From: Psychrosphaera sp. F3M07
GTDB lineage: Bacteria; Pseudomonadota; Gammaproteobacteria; Enterobacterales; Alteromonadaceae
DNA: 64,000 nt
Direction: 5' to 3'
Assembly: GCF_018860345.1 (NCBI RefSeq)
Contig: NZ_JAHKPJ010000004.1
Coordinates: 208,995 to 272,994, forward strand
Shown here: positions 20,749 through 29,652 of the stretch, one piece after another
Layout of the letters: each line of letters begins with the position of its first letter
Numbering within the stretch: position 1 is the stretch's first letter
Notes under the pieces: generated by a model
The model's input: the letters and a program-made list of their open reading frames with translations, nothing else
Databases searched by the model: none
Told to the model about the DNA's origin: nothing
Translations under genes and position numbers: made by a program

Positions 20749-20964
20749 GTTCAATCTCATACAGGCTAGAGTAATTACACTATCGTTTTTTTGCACAAAT
20801 TACAGCCATTTATTGCACGATTTTTGTTATATGAAATAGCAAATGTTTCCTATTCGAAATGCGGGTTATTTCAACTGAAATTATTCATGGTGTTTTGATT
20901 AAATATGGGTAGAATTGCATCCCGATTTTTCTGGTAAATATTAAAAATAAATAAAGAGTGCAGA

Positions 20965-22461
20965 ATGGTAACAGTAGGTATTGATTACGGAACATCTAAC
21001 TCCGAAGTGGTTTTATTTGATGGTAAAGAACATCATTATATTGAGTTAGACAAAGACTCTAAAACCCCGTTTAAGATCCGTTCTTCGGTTTTTATTTATT
21101 ATGAAGATGACTTACCTTTACCTCCAGTTGAAGTGATTGAAGATAAAGTTCAGTTTTTAAAAAGAGCGATTACTGCGCAGTTAGATAAAGCCAAAGATAA
21201 GTATGAAGAAGCTAAAACGCCAGTAGATCAACGTCGTTACTTAAAACAAATCGACACGTTAAGAGCTGAATTCCATAATACGCCAGCGTTACAGCGTAAA
21301 GCGATTAATCAATTACTAAAAAATCAGTCAGTGGACGACTTACCGCTGCATAAAATGGTTGAAACCGGTACTTTCTTATTTGGTGAAGCTGGCTTTAAGC
21401 AATACTTAAAAACACCTGAAAAAGGACGTTTAATATATTCACCAAAAAACTTCTTAGGTGCGAATTTATTATCAGGTCAAAAAGACGCTTTTGTTGGTTT
21501 GATCGCTAAACAATTGGCTTTCTTTAAAGAAGCCACAGAAGCCCAATTAGGGAAAGAAGTAAAAGGCGCTGTTATCGGCCGTCCAGTTAAATACCACGGC
21601 ACGCGTGGCGAAGATGGTAACTCTCAAGCCATCACTATAATGAAAGAAGCGGCAAAATTAGCTGGTTTCGAAAAAATAGATTTTTTAGAAGAACCTATTG
21701 CTGCGGCATATCGAATTGAACAAAATCTAAATGAAGAAAAAGTAGCACTGGTTATCGACATCGGTGGTGGTACAACAGATGTATGTTGTATTCGTTTAGG
21801 AACACAAAAGCAACATGAGTACGACAGACAGCAAGATGTTCTGTCAGTGACGGGAACACGTCTTGGTGGTATGGAGTGTGACAAAAATCTAATCCTTAAA
21901 TGCATTGCTCCTGCAATGGGATTAGGGACAGAAACCACAAATGGTATTCCTATCCCTCCGTTATATTACAACGACATGGTGGCGGTAGATGATATTCCAC
22001 GTCTAAATAAGTTTTTTACTGACGAGACTGGCTTAGAGATAGCTCAAACGATATCGATTGCTAAAGAACCTAAAAAGTTGGAAAAATTATTAATCGTTCA
22101 AGAAGAGAAACAATCCGCTCGTTTGGTTAACTCTTCAAGAATGGCAAAAGAAATGTTGTCTGAGAAGAATCACATTGTTTTACCGTTAAAGTACATAGAG
22201 CCTGATTTTAATGTTGAGCTAACGGAAGATGATTTGAAACGTTCAATGATAGGTTGGATGTCACGTGTAAGAGCATTAGTGAACGAATGTTTAGCTAAGA
22301 GTAGTCAAAAACCTGATATCTTATTTTTAACCGGTGGCATGAGCTTGTCACCTGTGGTTCAAAAAGATATTAAAGCTATGTTGCCTGACATTCCAATTGT
22401 TACGGCTGATGCATTTAAGTCAATTTCTGAAGGTTTGAGTATTCAAGCCAATAAACTGTAA
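20965..22461 (+). CDS. yegD: Hsp70-family protein, YegD-like
   Basis: This 498-residue protein is an Hsp70-type actin-fold ATPase of the YegD group. The phosphate-1 loop GIDYGTSNSEV, the connecting segment FLEEPIAAAYRIE, the phosphate-2 loop VIDIGGGTTDV and the adenosine loop FLTGGMSLSP are all present. There is no C-terminal substrate-binding domain like that of DnaK. A Lys/Glu-rich helical insertion occupies roughly residues 65-125. The family is annotated as a putative chaperone, with no well-defined client. It is a lone gene followed by a 14-bp hairpin. Confidence 0.88.
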   Translation: MVTVGIDYGTSNSEVVLFDGKEHHYIELDKDSKTPFKIRSSVFIYYEDDLPLPPVEVIEDKVQFLKRAITAQLDKAKDKYEEAKTPVDQRRYLKQIDTLRAEFHNTPALQRKAINQLLKNQSVDDLPLHKMVETGTFLFGEAGFKQYLKTPEKGRLIYSPKNFLGANLLSGQKDAFVGLIAKQLAFFKEATEAQLGKEVKGAVIGRPVKYHGTRGEDGNSQAITIMKEAAKLAGFEKIDFLEEPIAAAYRIEQNLNEEKVALVIDIGGGTTDVCCIRLGTQKQHEYDRQQDVLSVTGTRLGGMECDKNLILKCIAPAMGLGTETTNGIPIPPLYYNDMVAVDDIPRLNKFFTDETGLEIAQTISIAKEPKKLEKLLIVQEEKQSARLVNSSRMAKEMLSEKNHIVLPLKYIEPDFNVELTEDDLKRSMIGWMSRVRALVNECLAKSSQKPDILFLTGGMSLSPVVQKDIKAMLPDIPIVTADAFKSISEGLSIQANKL

Positions 22462-22476
22462 TCTCCCCTTTCTACA

Positions 22477-22511
22477 ACAGTTCTAGCCTAAAATAGGTTA
22501 GAACTGTATTT
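22477..22511 (+). terminator. hairpin terminator after the yegD-like gene
   Basis: ACAGTTCTAGCCTA at 22477-22490 pairs with TAGGTTAGAACTGT at 22494-22507 (one G-T wobble) around AAA, followed by ATTTTA. The long stem 15 bases after the stop fits a terminator, although the T tract is short. Confidence 0.65.
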
Positions 22512-22620
22512 TACTCTCCTTATTCTACCGATATATTTAATCTCACGCGTCACGACACTTAATTATGATTAAGACCAAGCGTTATTGCAGTTTGAATAGC
22601 TATTTAGTCAACTGCCTTAG

Positions 22621-22652
22621 TGGTTAACCAATATCTTATAATTGGTTGACAT
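22621..22652 (+). promoter_or_regulatory. SDR promoter with two GntR-type operator sites
   Basis: A perfect palindrome TGGTTAACCA lies at 22621-22630 and an imperfect copy, TGGTTGACAT, at 22643-22652, 22 bp (two helical turns) apart. A consensus -10 box TATAAT at 22637-22642 lies exactly between them. The TTGGTNNACCAA form is the known operator shape of ExuR/UxuR-type FadR-family regulators. The gene for such a regulator lies just downstream, which supports auto-local control of the SDR gene. The -35 box is not convincing. Confidence 0.6.
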
Positions 22653-22767
22653 TTGGTGGGTTAGTGATTAGTTTCTATATTAGCTTTAGAACAATCAAAG
22701 AAGCGCGGTTCTTTTTACTTCTGAAGTTTACCTTTTAATATTAGTTAATATAGTTCTGGAGAATAGA

Positions 22768-23517
22768 ATGTCTATGAAGGGGAAAGTAGCAATTGTAGCT
22801 GGAGGTGGACGCGATATTGGTCGTGCTTGTGCAATTGCATTAGCAGAAAAAGGCGCAAACATCGTCCTTACTTATCACTCAAGTAAAGAAACCGCACTAT
22901 CCGCAGTCACTGAAATTGAAGCCTTAGGGTGTAAAGCGGTGGCAGTACAAGCTGATTTAACAGTACAAACAGGTGTTGATGCCACGGTTAAAGCGGCTTT
23001 AGAAAGCTTTGGTTCAATTGATACTTTAGTGCATGTATCTGGTGGTTTATTAGACCGCGTTAAAATTGCAGACATGTCATTAGAGCATTGGACCAATGTG
23101 ATGAATGTAAACATAACGTCATTATTTATGATGACAAATGCATGTATTCCACACATGAAAAATGGCAGTTCGATTGTCACATTTGCGTCTCAAGCTGGAC
23201 GTGATGGTGGTGGCCCAGGGGCAGTAGCCTATGCAACATCAAAAGGTGCAGTGATGTCATTTACACGTGGTCTTGCAAAAGAACTAGGGGTCAATAACAT
23301 ACGAGTTAACAGTGTGTGCCCTGGCATGATCAGCACCGGCTTTCACGATACATTCACCAAAGATGATGTACGTAAAAATGTTGCAGGCGCTACGGCGCTC
23401 AAACGTGAAGGTACTTCACAAGAGGTGGCTAGTTTAGTTTCATTCTTAGCAAGTGATGAATCGTCTTATATGACGGGTAACTGTGTGGATATTAACGCAG
23501 GGTTATTATTCTCTTAA
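22768..23517 (+). CDS. SDR-family NAD(P)-dependent reductase
   Basis: This 249-residue protein is a classical short-chain dehydrogenase/reductase. The cofactor loop is [10 protein letters not shown] (residues 11-20), and the catalytic residues are Ser141, Tyr155 and Lys159 (YATSK). The usual NNAG motif is altered to [12 protein letters not shown] SDRs next to FadR-family regulators occur in alginate and uronate catabolism, where an SDR reduces 4-deoxy-5-hexoseulose uronate. That reaction is a plausible inference here, not shown. CTGGAGAA precedes the ATG; a second ATG two codons later is possible. It converges on the regulator gene across a shared bidirectional terminator. Confidence 0.88.
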   Translation: MSMKGKVAIVAGGGRDIGRACAIALAEKGANIVLTYHSSKETALSAVTEIEALGCKAVAVQADLTVQTGVDATVKAALESFGSIDTLVHVSGGLLDRVKIADMSLEHWTNVMNVNITSLFMMTNACIPHMKNGSSIVTFASQAGRDGGGPGAVAYATSKGAVMSFTRGLAKELGVNNIRVNSVCPGMISTGFHDTFTKDDVRKNVAGATALKREGTSQEVASLVSFLASDESSYMTGNCVDINAGLLFS

Positions 23518-23557
23518 GAGACTCAATCAGCTATTTATAATGAGAGTGTTTGGACAT

Positions 23558-23588
23558 AAAAAAAGAAACCGTACGGTTTCTTTTTTTT
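23558..23588 (+). terminator. bidirectional terminator between SDR and gntR
   Basis: A perfect palindrome: AAAAAAAGAAACCGT at 23558-23572 and its complement at 23573-23587, with A and T runs on both sides, so it can terminate both converging genes. Confidence 0.85.
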
Positions 23589-23624
23589 ATGCTTTGAGCA
23601 ATGTAGATTATTCGTAAAAATTGT

Positions 23625-24356
23625 TTAACTAACTAAATGACTTAACGAATATAAGTCTCTTGTTTCATTATTTTTTCTTTTTACTTCTTCTAATGCTCTT
23701 GCTTCAGTTGCATCAAATAATGCATTGATAAGGCGGTTAAAGTGTTCATGCATCGCTACTCTCGCAGCTTGGGCATCACCCGCTTTTAACGCATTATATA
23801 TTTCTCTGTGTTCATCTTTACGTTTATTAACATTAGAGTTACACACCATTCTATAAGCTTCTTTGATATTTTCTTTACTTTCTCTTAAGTGCCAAAAGTT
23901 TTGTACTGAGAATAAAATGGCATTGTTGCGAGTCGCTTTAGAGATAATTGAATGAAATTCTTTATCCGCTTCCTCTGCATTAATACCTGACTCCATCTTC
24001 ACTAGACTAATATGTAACTGCTCTAGTTCTTCTTTAGTTATGCTGCCAGCCGCAAGCGCAGCTGCTTCACCTTCAACAAGAGCGCGAGCTTGGGTTAATT
24101 CGAATGCTGAAACGAACAATTGGCTATTAGCTTCGTCAGGCTTTTCAATTACATAGACACCTGAGCTGGTTTTGACCTCAACTCGTTGGCGAACTTCTAA
24201 TGCAATGATAGCTTCACGTATAGTAGGACGACTTACATCAAATTGCTCAGCTAACACACGCTCCGGCGGTAGACGACTACCAGGAGGATAATTTCCGGAA
24301 TCTATAAGTAATTCGATTTTTTCTACGATATCCCAAAACAATCGGCGGTTTTGCAT
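23625..24356 (-). CDS. GntR-family regulator, FadR subfamily, ExuR/UxuR-like
   Basis: This 243-residue repressor has an N-terminal winged helix-turn-helix (about residues 8-70, with GSRLPPERVLAEQFDVSRPTIREAI-type features spread over it) and a C-terminal FCD ligand-binding domain. The segment FELTQARALVEGEAAALAA resembles the start of the FCD domain of E. coli ExuR/UxuR, regulators of hexuronate catabolism. Operator-like TGGTNNACC palindromes occur upstream of this gene, at the SDR promoter and at the TonB receptor promoter, suggesting it controls all three. The effector is unknown; a hexuronate or deoxy-uronate intermediate is the leading guess. Confidence 0.88.
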   Translation of the reverse strand: MQNRRLFWDIVEKIELLIDSGNYPPGSRLPPERVLAEQFDVSRPTIREAIIALEVRQRVEVKTSSGVYVIEKPDEANSQLFVSAFELTQARALVEGEAAALAAGSITKEELEQLHISLVKMESGINAEEADKEFHSIISKATRNNAILFSVQNFWHLRESKENIKEAYRMVCNSNVNKRKDEHREIYNALKAGDAQAARVAMHEHFNRLINALFDATEARALEEVKRKNNETRDLYSLSHLVS

Positions 24357-24454
24357 TATAGGTCTCTTTCTCTGAATACAGCAAAAGCTGGATTAAACAA
24401 TTGATATTAGTTTAGATATTATATCCTTATATCAGGTTTTTATGAACAATCAAA

Positions 24455-24510
24455 TTGGTTAATAAATAAGTTTTATATTGGTTTTATCTTTAGTTGAATA
24501 TGGTTAACCG
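24455..24510 (-). promoter_or_regulatory. candidate GntR-type operators upstream of gntR
   Basis: TGGTTAACCG at 24501-24510 is a near-perfect copy of the palindrome at the SDR promoter. A half site, TTGGTTAAT, lies at 24455-24463 beside a possible minus-strand promoter (TTGATT, 16-base spacer, TATAAG). They lie 100-155 bases upstream of the regulator start and suggest autoregulation. Confidence 0.45.
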
Positions 24511-25208
24511 AAAGGGGAGCGATTTATCAATATTTGACTGGCTACTTTCGATGGAAGCTGTGTACTAAAACTCACTTTTATAGCTGTGTAGCTCACTAAA
24601 CTTAACGTCGATTATTAGTCATTATGTAGTTGGTTATTAACCTGAATTGCTAAGGCGGTGACAACTAAAAGCCTGACTTAACACGATAATATGGTTTGTT
24701 ATGTTTAATTACGTCACTGTTTGAACGTTACTTAATATTGCATCTTATAATATTAAAGAATTAATAATAAAATACGGTCCTGAACAAACAGGGTTACCTT
24801 AGCCTAAATACCACTCATATTCTTATTTGATCCACCTTTACTTAAGGAGGATTAAACCTATGCTTACAGCATAAATATTGTCGTTTATTCCTTGGACAAC
24901 TCTCTTCTTTGTAACTATTTAGTTGTATTTACCCTTGTTACATTTAGCTGTTTTCATCTTTTACTAAAACGACATTATTGAATCACGTCTGACTTTCATC
25001 AATTTGCGCATAGGTTATAAGTAAATTTTTCTCAAAATAATTCAAAAAAAAGTTAAGCTGATCTAATCGCAAAAAAATAGAGCTAACGAATAAGGTTAGT
25101 TTCTAATTTGGCCCACAAGGTCATGACTTTACTTAGAAATATAAAATTCAATTGAGCAGCAGTTTATCGTGCCAGTGGGATTTTATATCTGAAATTTGAG
25201 GAGCAATT
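24511..25208 (+). other. long non-coding stretch between gntR and pntAA
   Basis: About 850 bases separate the gntR start from pntAA, with no supportable ORF of useful length. A perfect ribosome site AAGGAGG at 24844-24850 precedes ATG CTT ACA GCA TAA at 24860-24874, a possible four-codon leader. GAGGAGC just before 25209 is the pntAA ribosome site. I see no tRNA, mobile element or known riboswitch that I can support. Confidence 0.5.
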
Positions 25209-26366
25209 ATGCCGACTTTAGCTTTCCCAAAAGAAACCTTAGTAGGTGAGAAGCGCAGCGCATTGTTACCAAGCAATGTCAAAGCTTACAAACTCCTAGG
25301 CGCATCAGTCATTATTGAAACTGGTCTAGGAAAAGGTATTCATATAACGGATGAAGAATACCAGCAGGCAGGAGCCGAAGTAATTAACAGCCGAGAAGCG
25401 TTATTAACACAAGCAGATGTGGTTTTATCAATTCATAAGTTACCAAAAGAGGAATTAAGTTTAATCGCCAACAAAGTGGTTATTAGCTTTTTAGATCCTT
25501 TTAACAATGCAGAATATGTAGAACAACTATGCCAACATAATGTCACTAGCTTTAGCATGGAAATGATCCCTCGTAGCACCCGTTGTCAAAAAATGGATGC
25601 GTTGAGTTCACAAGCCAGCTTAGCGGGTTATGTCATGGTCGTTAAAGGCATCGCAGAATTAAACTCTGTGTTACCTATGATGATGACCGCAGCGGGCACC
25701 ATTAAACCGGCTAAAGTATTTGTTATCGGTGCGGGTGTTGCTGGTTTACAAGCTATTGCAACGGCAAAGCGATTAGGCGCAGCAGTAACCGCGTTTGATA
25801 CTCGTTCTGTAGTTGCTGAGCAAGTTCAATCGTTAGGAGCTAAGTTTTTAGATATCGACTTAGGCGAAACCGGGCAAACTGCTCAAGGTTATGCCCAAGC
25901 ATTAACGCCTGAACAAATGCAAATTCAGCAACAAGAACAAGCAAAATGTATTGCTGATTCAGACATAGTGATCACAACGGCTCAGTTGTTTGGTCGTAAA
26001 CCTCCAGTGTTAATTAATAAAGAAACAGTGTCTTTAATGAAACCAGGTTCTGTCATTGTTGATATGGCGGCAGAAAATGGCGGTAATGTTGAAGGTTCAG
26101 TAGCTGGAGAAACGGTAGTTGTTAACGGTGTGACTTTGGTTGGAACCGGAAACTGGTCAAACGATGTAGCTAAAAATGCCACACAAATGTATGGCAATAA
26201 TGTATTTAATTTAGTCAGTGAGTTTTGGCAAAAAAGCGAAGACGAACAAGACGCTAAATTTATCATCGATCTTGAAGATGACATTCAAGCCAATGCTGTT
26301 ATCACTCACCAAGGTTTCATTTCAAATGACATGATCAAAAACCACTTACAGAAAGGACAAGCATAA
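25209..26366 (+). CDS. pntAA: NAD(P) transhydrogenase subunit alpha, part 1 (domain I)
   Basis: This is the NAD(H)-binding domain I of the proton-translocating transhydrogenase, which drives NADPH formation from NADH with the proton gradient. The 385-residue protein matches the alanine dehydrogenase-like fold. The Rossmann loop is VIGAGVAGLQA and the mobile-loop region includes YAQALTPEQM. It is only domain I; the membrane part of the alpha subunit is a separate gene starting on the stop codon. This split form is known from Rhodospirillum and many other bacteria, unlike the fused 510-residue E. coli PntA. Confidence 0.94.
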   Translation: MPTLAFPKETLVGEKRSALLPSNVKAYKLLGASVIIETGLGKGIHITDEEYQQAGAEVINSREALLTQADVVLSIHKLPKEELSLIANKVVISFLDPFNNAEYVEQLCQHNVTSFSMEMIPRSTRCQKMDALSSQASLAGYVMVVKGIAELNSVLPMMMTAAGTIKPAKVFVIGAGVAGLQAIATAKRLGAAVTAFDTRSVVAEQVQSLGAKFLDIDLGETGQTAQGYAQALTPEQMQIQQQEQAKCIADSDIVITTAQLFGRKPPVLINKETVSLMKPGSVIVDMAAENGGNVEGSVAGETVVVNGVTLVGTGNWSNDVAKNATQMYGNNVFNLVSEFWQKSEDEQDAKFIIDLEDDIQANAVITHQGFISNDMIKNHLQKGQA

Positions 26367-26641
26367 TGACCGCAATTTATCTGTTATTTATTTTAATGTT
26401 ATCTATCTTTGTTGGTTTTGAATTAATCCGCAAAGTCCCCGCAACATTACATACGCCATTAATGTCAGGCGCTAATGCCATTTCTGGCATTACCGTTATT
26501 GGAGCTTTAGCATTGGCGGGTGGTGAATATGGACAATGGTCTACTTGGTTAGGTGCCATCGCCGTGTTTTTAGCAACGGTCAACGTAGTGGGAGGTTACT
26601 TAGTAACTGACCGTATGTTAGCCATGTTTAAGAAAAAGTAG
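26366..26641 (+). CDS. pntAB: NAD(P) transhydrogenase subunit alpha, part 2 (membrane)
   Basis: This 91-residue protein is the short membrane segment of the alpha subunit, with three to four hydrophobic helices and the family-like stretch HTPLMSGANAISGI. It forms part of the proton channel (domain II) together with the N-terminal helices of the beta subunit. Its ATG overlaps the pntAA stop by one base, giving equimolar translation. The separate start and ribosome context show a natural split rather than a frameshift. Confidence 0.93.
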   Translation: MTAIYLLFILMLSIFVGFELIRKVPATLHTPLMSGANAISGITVIGALALAGGEYGQWSTWLGAIAVFLATVNVVGGYLVTDRMLAMFKKK

Positions 26642-26650
26642 GGAATAATA

Positions 26651-28033
26651 ATGTTGGATTCATTTATCAATACCGCTTTATTAATAAACTTTGTTTATGT
26701 GATATCTGCTACTTTATTTATCTTTGGCCTAAAACTATTAAGTCACCCATCCACTGCAAGGAAAGGTAATTTTTTGTCGGCTTTAGCTATGTTAATCGCC
26801 GTCGTTATTACCTTGTTAGACAAACAAATCATTTCCTTTGAACTGATTTTAGCCTCTGTTATTGCGGGATCAGCCGTTGGCCTTTTTGCCGCTAAGAAAA
26901 TAGAGATGACGTCTATGCCAGAACTTGTATCTTTATTTAATGGTATCGGTGGCTTGGCTAGCTTAGCCGTAGCGTGGGCGACAATATTAGGAGGGGGGAA
27001 TTTATCGACCTTTGTATTGTTTGTTAGTTTCTTAGCATTATTAATCGGTGCGATTACTTTTTCAGGCAGTGTGATTGCTTGGGCTAAATTAAGTGAACGC
27101 ATTGTGGGCCGCCCAATTGTATTTAAAGGACAAGTGTTTGCAAATGTACTTTTAATCATTGCGATTGGAGCCTCTGCCGCGCTGTTAATCATGCAACCTG
27201 AAGTGACCAACTGGCACTATTTGGTGATTGGTTTAGCACTGTTGATGGGGGTTATGTTTGTATTGCCAATTGGTGGTGCAGATATGCCGGTGGTTATTTC
27301 ATTATTAAATAGTTACTCAGGCTTAGCTGCTTGTGCCGCAGGGTTTGCATTAGAAAATAACTTATTAATAGTTGCAGGCGCATTAGTTGGGGCCAGTGGC
27401 ATTATCTTAACTAATATAATGTGTAAAGCCATGAATAGGTCATTAGTGAACGTCATAACATCTGGTTTTCAACCGGTTGTGACCTCTGACATGGTGATTG
27501 AAGGTGAAGTAAAACCTTTGTCAGCAGAAGATGCTTTTTATGTGTTAGAAGCGGCTCAGTCTGTGTTAGTTATTCCTGGTTATGGCATGGCAGTGGCACA
27601 AGCGCAACATGCAATGAAAGAGTTGCAAGGTTTGTTAGAAGATAACGGTGCTGAAGTGGCTTATGCTATTCATCCAGTTGCAGGACGCATGCCTGGACAT
27701 ATGAATGTGTTATTGGCAGAAGCGGATGTATCTTATGAGCAATTGTTTGAAATGGATGAGATAAACCCTCGTATTGAAGGTTTTGACGTGGCAATTGTTA
27801 TTGGCGCAAACGATGTAGTTAATCCTGCTGCGCGTGAAATGAAAGGCAGTCCAATTTACGGCATGCCAGTTATTAATGCGGATCTTGCTAAGAATGTTTT
27901 TGTTCTTAAGCGAGGCATGGCATCTGGTTTTGCTGGTATCGATAATCCACTGTTCTTTAAACCCAATTGCCGTATGGTTTTTGGTGATGCAAAAGAAACG
28001 TTAAATAATATTATTCGTCAATTTGCAGACTAA
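26651..28033 (+). CDS. pntB: NAD(P) transhydrogenase subunit beta
   Basis: PntB (460 residues) has about nine N-terminal membrane helices of the proton channel and a C-terminal NADP(H)-binding domain III. Motifs include GGADMPVVISLLNSYSG in the last membrane segments and the fingerprint IPGYGMAVAQAQH of domain III. It starts 9 bases after pntAB, and a large hairpin terminator follows, so the three genes form one operon. The enzyme supplies NADPH for biosynthesis and for the reductases encoded nearby. Confidence 0.95.
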   Translation: MLDSFINTALLINFVYVISATLFIFGLKLLSHPSTARKGNFLSALAMLIAVVITLLDKQIISFELILASVIAGSAVGLFAAKKIEMTSMPELVSLFNGIGGLASLAVAWATILGGGNLSTFVLFVSFLALLIGAITFSGSVIAWAKLSERIVGRPIVFKGQVFANVLLIIAIGASAALLIMQPEVTNWHYLVIGLALLMGVMFVLPIGGADMPVVISLLNSYSGLAACAAGFALENNLLIVAGALVGASGIILTNIMCKAMNRSLVNVITSGFQPVVTSDMVIEGEVKPLSAEDAFYVLEAAQSVLVIPGYGMAVAQAQHAMKELQGLLEDNGAEVAYAIHPVAGRMPGHMNVLLAEADVSYEQLFEMDEINPRIEGFDVAIVIGANDVVNPAAREMKGSPIYGMPVINADLAKNVFVLKRGMASGFAGIDNPLFFKPNCRMVFGDAKETLNNIIRQFAD

Positions 28034-28049
28034 TTTTATTATTAATATA

Positions 28050-28091
28050 AAAGCGTTAAAGGCAGGTTAAACCTCCTTTAACGCTTTCTTT
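28050..28091 (+). terminator. terminator after pntB
   Basis: AAAGCGTTAAAGG at 28050-28062 pairs perfectly with CCTTTAACGCTTT at 28075-28087; the loop itself contains the small inverted repeat AGGTTAAACCT. CTTTT follows. It lies 17 bases after pntB. Confidence 0.85.
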
Positions 28092-28233
28092 TATAAATGA
28101 AATATTCTAGTTAGAAACTCAAAATTGATTAAATATACTTAGCGGTAAGTTTAATGAGTTGCCAATGTAGATGAAGCTTTCATATGATTCAAACTTATAA
28201 TTTTAATCAGCAATACCTTTAAACTAGCTGTTA

Positions 28234-28440
28234 TTAAGCGGCATTTGGTTCTTCAATTTTATCGGCAGTCATAATTACAGAAGAATCTGTGCTACAAAAT
28301 GTGTACGGATCTACCGAATTAAAAGCAACTCGTGTCGGCTTGTCAGGTGGCGCGTTATTTTTATCTGCGGTAAACTCAGTATTCCAAAATATTAACTTTT
28401 GCCCAACAGTGTTGTATCTCCATAAAATAAAAACGAGCAT
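28234..28440 (-). CDS. hypothetical small protein (doubtful)
   Basis: A 68-codon ORF lies on the minus strand in the 530-base pntB-fba gap. The predicted peptide begins with a hydrophobic stretch (MLVFILW) followed by a polar region with NNAPPDKPTR and PYTFCSTDS. I do not recognise it. TTAGAG abuts the ATG with no proper spacing, so translation signals are poor. It does not overlap a known gene on the other strand, which makes it more credible than a shadow ORF. It could be a small protein or the remnant of a larger gene. The rest of the gap holds the pntB terminator and the fba leader. Confidence 0.3.
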   Translation of the reverse strand: MLVFILWRYNTVGQKLIFWNTEFTADKNNAPPDKPTRVAFNSVDPYTFCSTDSSVIMTADKIEEPNAA

Positions 28441-28562
28441 CTCTAATTAACCAATAAGAGTGAGCTTGCAGGTTGATGGGATTACTGTAATAAGTGGATT
28501 AAAAAAAATTGGCAGGCAAATACCGATGTTTGCCGTTATGCAATTAACTGAGGAAAGAATAA

Positions 28563-29642
28563 ATGTCCAAACTTACTGATATGTTGAAACCTGGGGTGGT
28601 TTTAACAGATGATGTTCAACGTTTATATGATCATGCAAGAGCAAATCAATACGCGTTACCAGCGGTAAACGTGATAGGCACAAACTCCATTAATGCAACT
28701 TTGGAAGCGGCTGCTAAAGTAAAGTCGCCAGTGATCATTCAATTATCAAACGGCGGAGCATCATTCTTTGTAGGTAAAGGTGTGGCATTAGAAGGCCAAG
28801 ACGCTGCAATCGCAGGGGCGGTAGCCGCAGCTAAATACGTTCATGCTGTTGCACATTTATATAATGTACCAGTTATTTTGCATACAGATCACGCAGCTAA
28901 AAAGCTCCTTCCATGGATAGATGGTCTTCTAGACGCAGGTGAGCAGCACTATGCCGAAACGGGTAAGCCATTATTTAGTTCTCATATGATTGATTTATCG
29001 GAAGAATCATTAGAAGAGAATATTCAAATTTGTGCTGAGTATCTTGCTCGCATGGATAAAATCGGTATGACCTTAGAAATAGAATTGGGTTGCACGGGGG
29101 GCGAAGAAGATGGGGTTGATAACTCACATATGGACAGTTCTGAACTATATACACAGCCAGAAGATGTTGCTTATGCCTATGAACAGCTTTCTAAAATAAG
29201 CGACAAATTCATTATAGCTGCTTCGTTTGGTAATGTTCATGGTGTATATAAACCAGGTAATGTTGTACTTACGCCTGAAATATTAAAGAACTCACAAGCG
29301 TATGTTTCTGAGAAGTTTAACTTACCGCATAACAGTTTGAATTTTGTATTTCATGGCGGATCAGGTTCTGAACCAGAAAAAATTGCCGAGTCATTAACTT
29401 ACGGCGTGATTAAAATGAACATAGATACTGATACGCAATGGGCCAGTTGGCATGGTGTGTTGGAATATTACAACGATAAACAAGGTTATTTACAGGGGCA
29501 AATTGGTAACCCTGACGGTGACGATAAGCCAAATAAAAAATATTACGACCCTCGAGTTTGGTTACGTCATGCTGAAACATCAATGACAACTAGATTAGAG
29601 CAATGTTTTGACGAATTAAATTGTCTAAATAGATATAGCTAA
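28563..29642 (+). CDS. fbaA: class II fructose-bisphosphate aldolase
   Basis: This zinc-dependent aldolase interconverts fructose 1,6-bisphosphate with the two triose phosphates. The 359-residue size and sequence match E. coli FbaA (class IIA). Zinc-binding histidine segments are HTDHAAKKLLPW and NVHGVYKPG, and FHGGSGS binds phosphate. TGAGGAAAG precedes the ATG. It is followed 10 bases later by fructose-1,6-bisphosphatase, so the pair probably serves gluconeogenic flux from organic acids and uronate-derived pyruvate. Confidence 0.96.
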   Translation: MSKLTDMLKPGVVLTDDVQRLYDHARANQYALPAVNVIGTNSINATLEAAAKVKSPVIIQLSNGGASFFVGKGVALEGQDAAIAGAVAAAKYVHAVAHLYNVPVILHTDHAAKKLLPWIDGLLDAGEQHYAETGKPLFSSHMIDLSEESLEENIQICAEYLARMDKIGMTLEIELGCTGGEEDGVDNSHMDSSELYTQPEDVAYAYEQLSKISDKFIIAASFGNVHGVYKPGNVVLTPEILKNSQAYVSEKFNLPHNSLNFVFHGGSGSEPEKIAESLTYGVIKMNIDTDTQWASWHGVLEYYNDKQGYLQGQIGNPDGDDKPNKKYYDPRVWLRHAETSMTTRLEQCFDELNCLNRYS

Positions 29643-29652
29643 GGGATTTTGA

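Noticed and set aside
24860..24874. Four-codon ORF as a confirmed leader peptide gene
   Set aside because: Despite a perfect AAGGAGG, four codons with no regulatory hairpins that I can support are not enough for a feature; kept only as an observation.
25209..26641. Frameshifted pntA
   Set aside because: The alpha subunit is in two frames, but the second part has its own ATG on the stop codon and a normal family start. The split form is an established variant.
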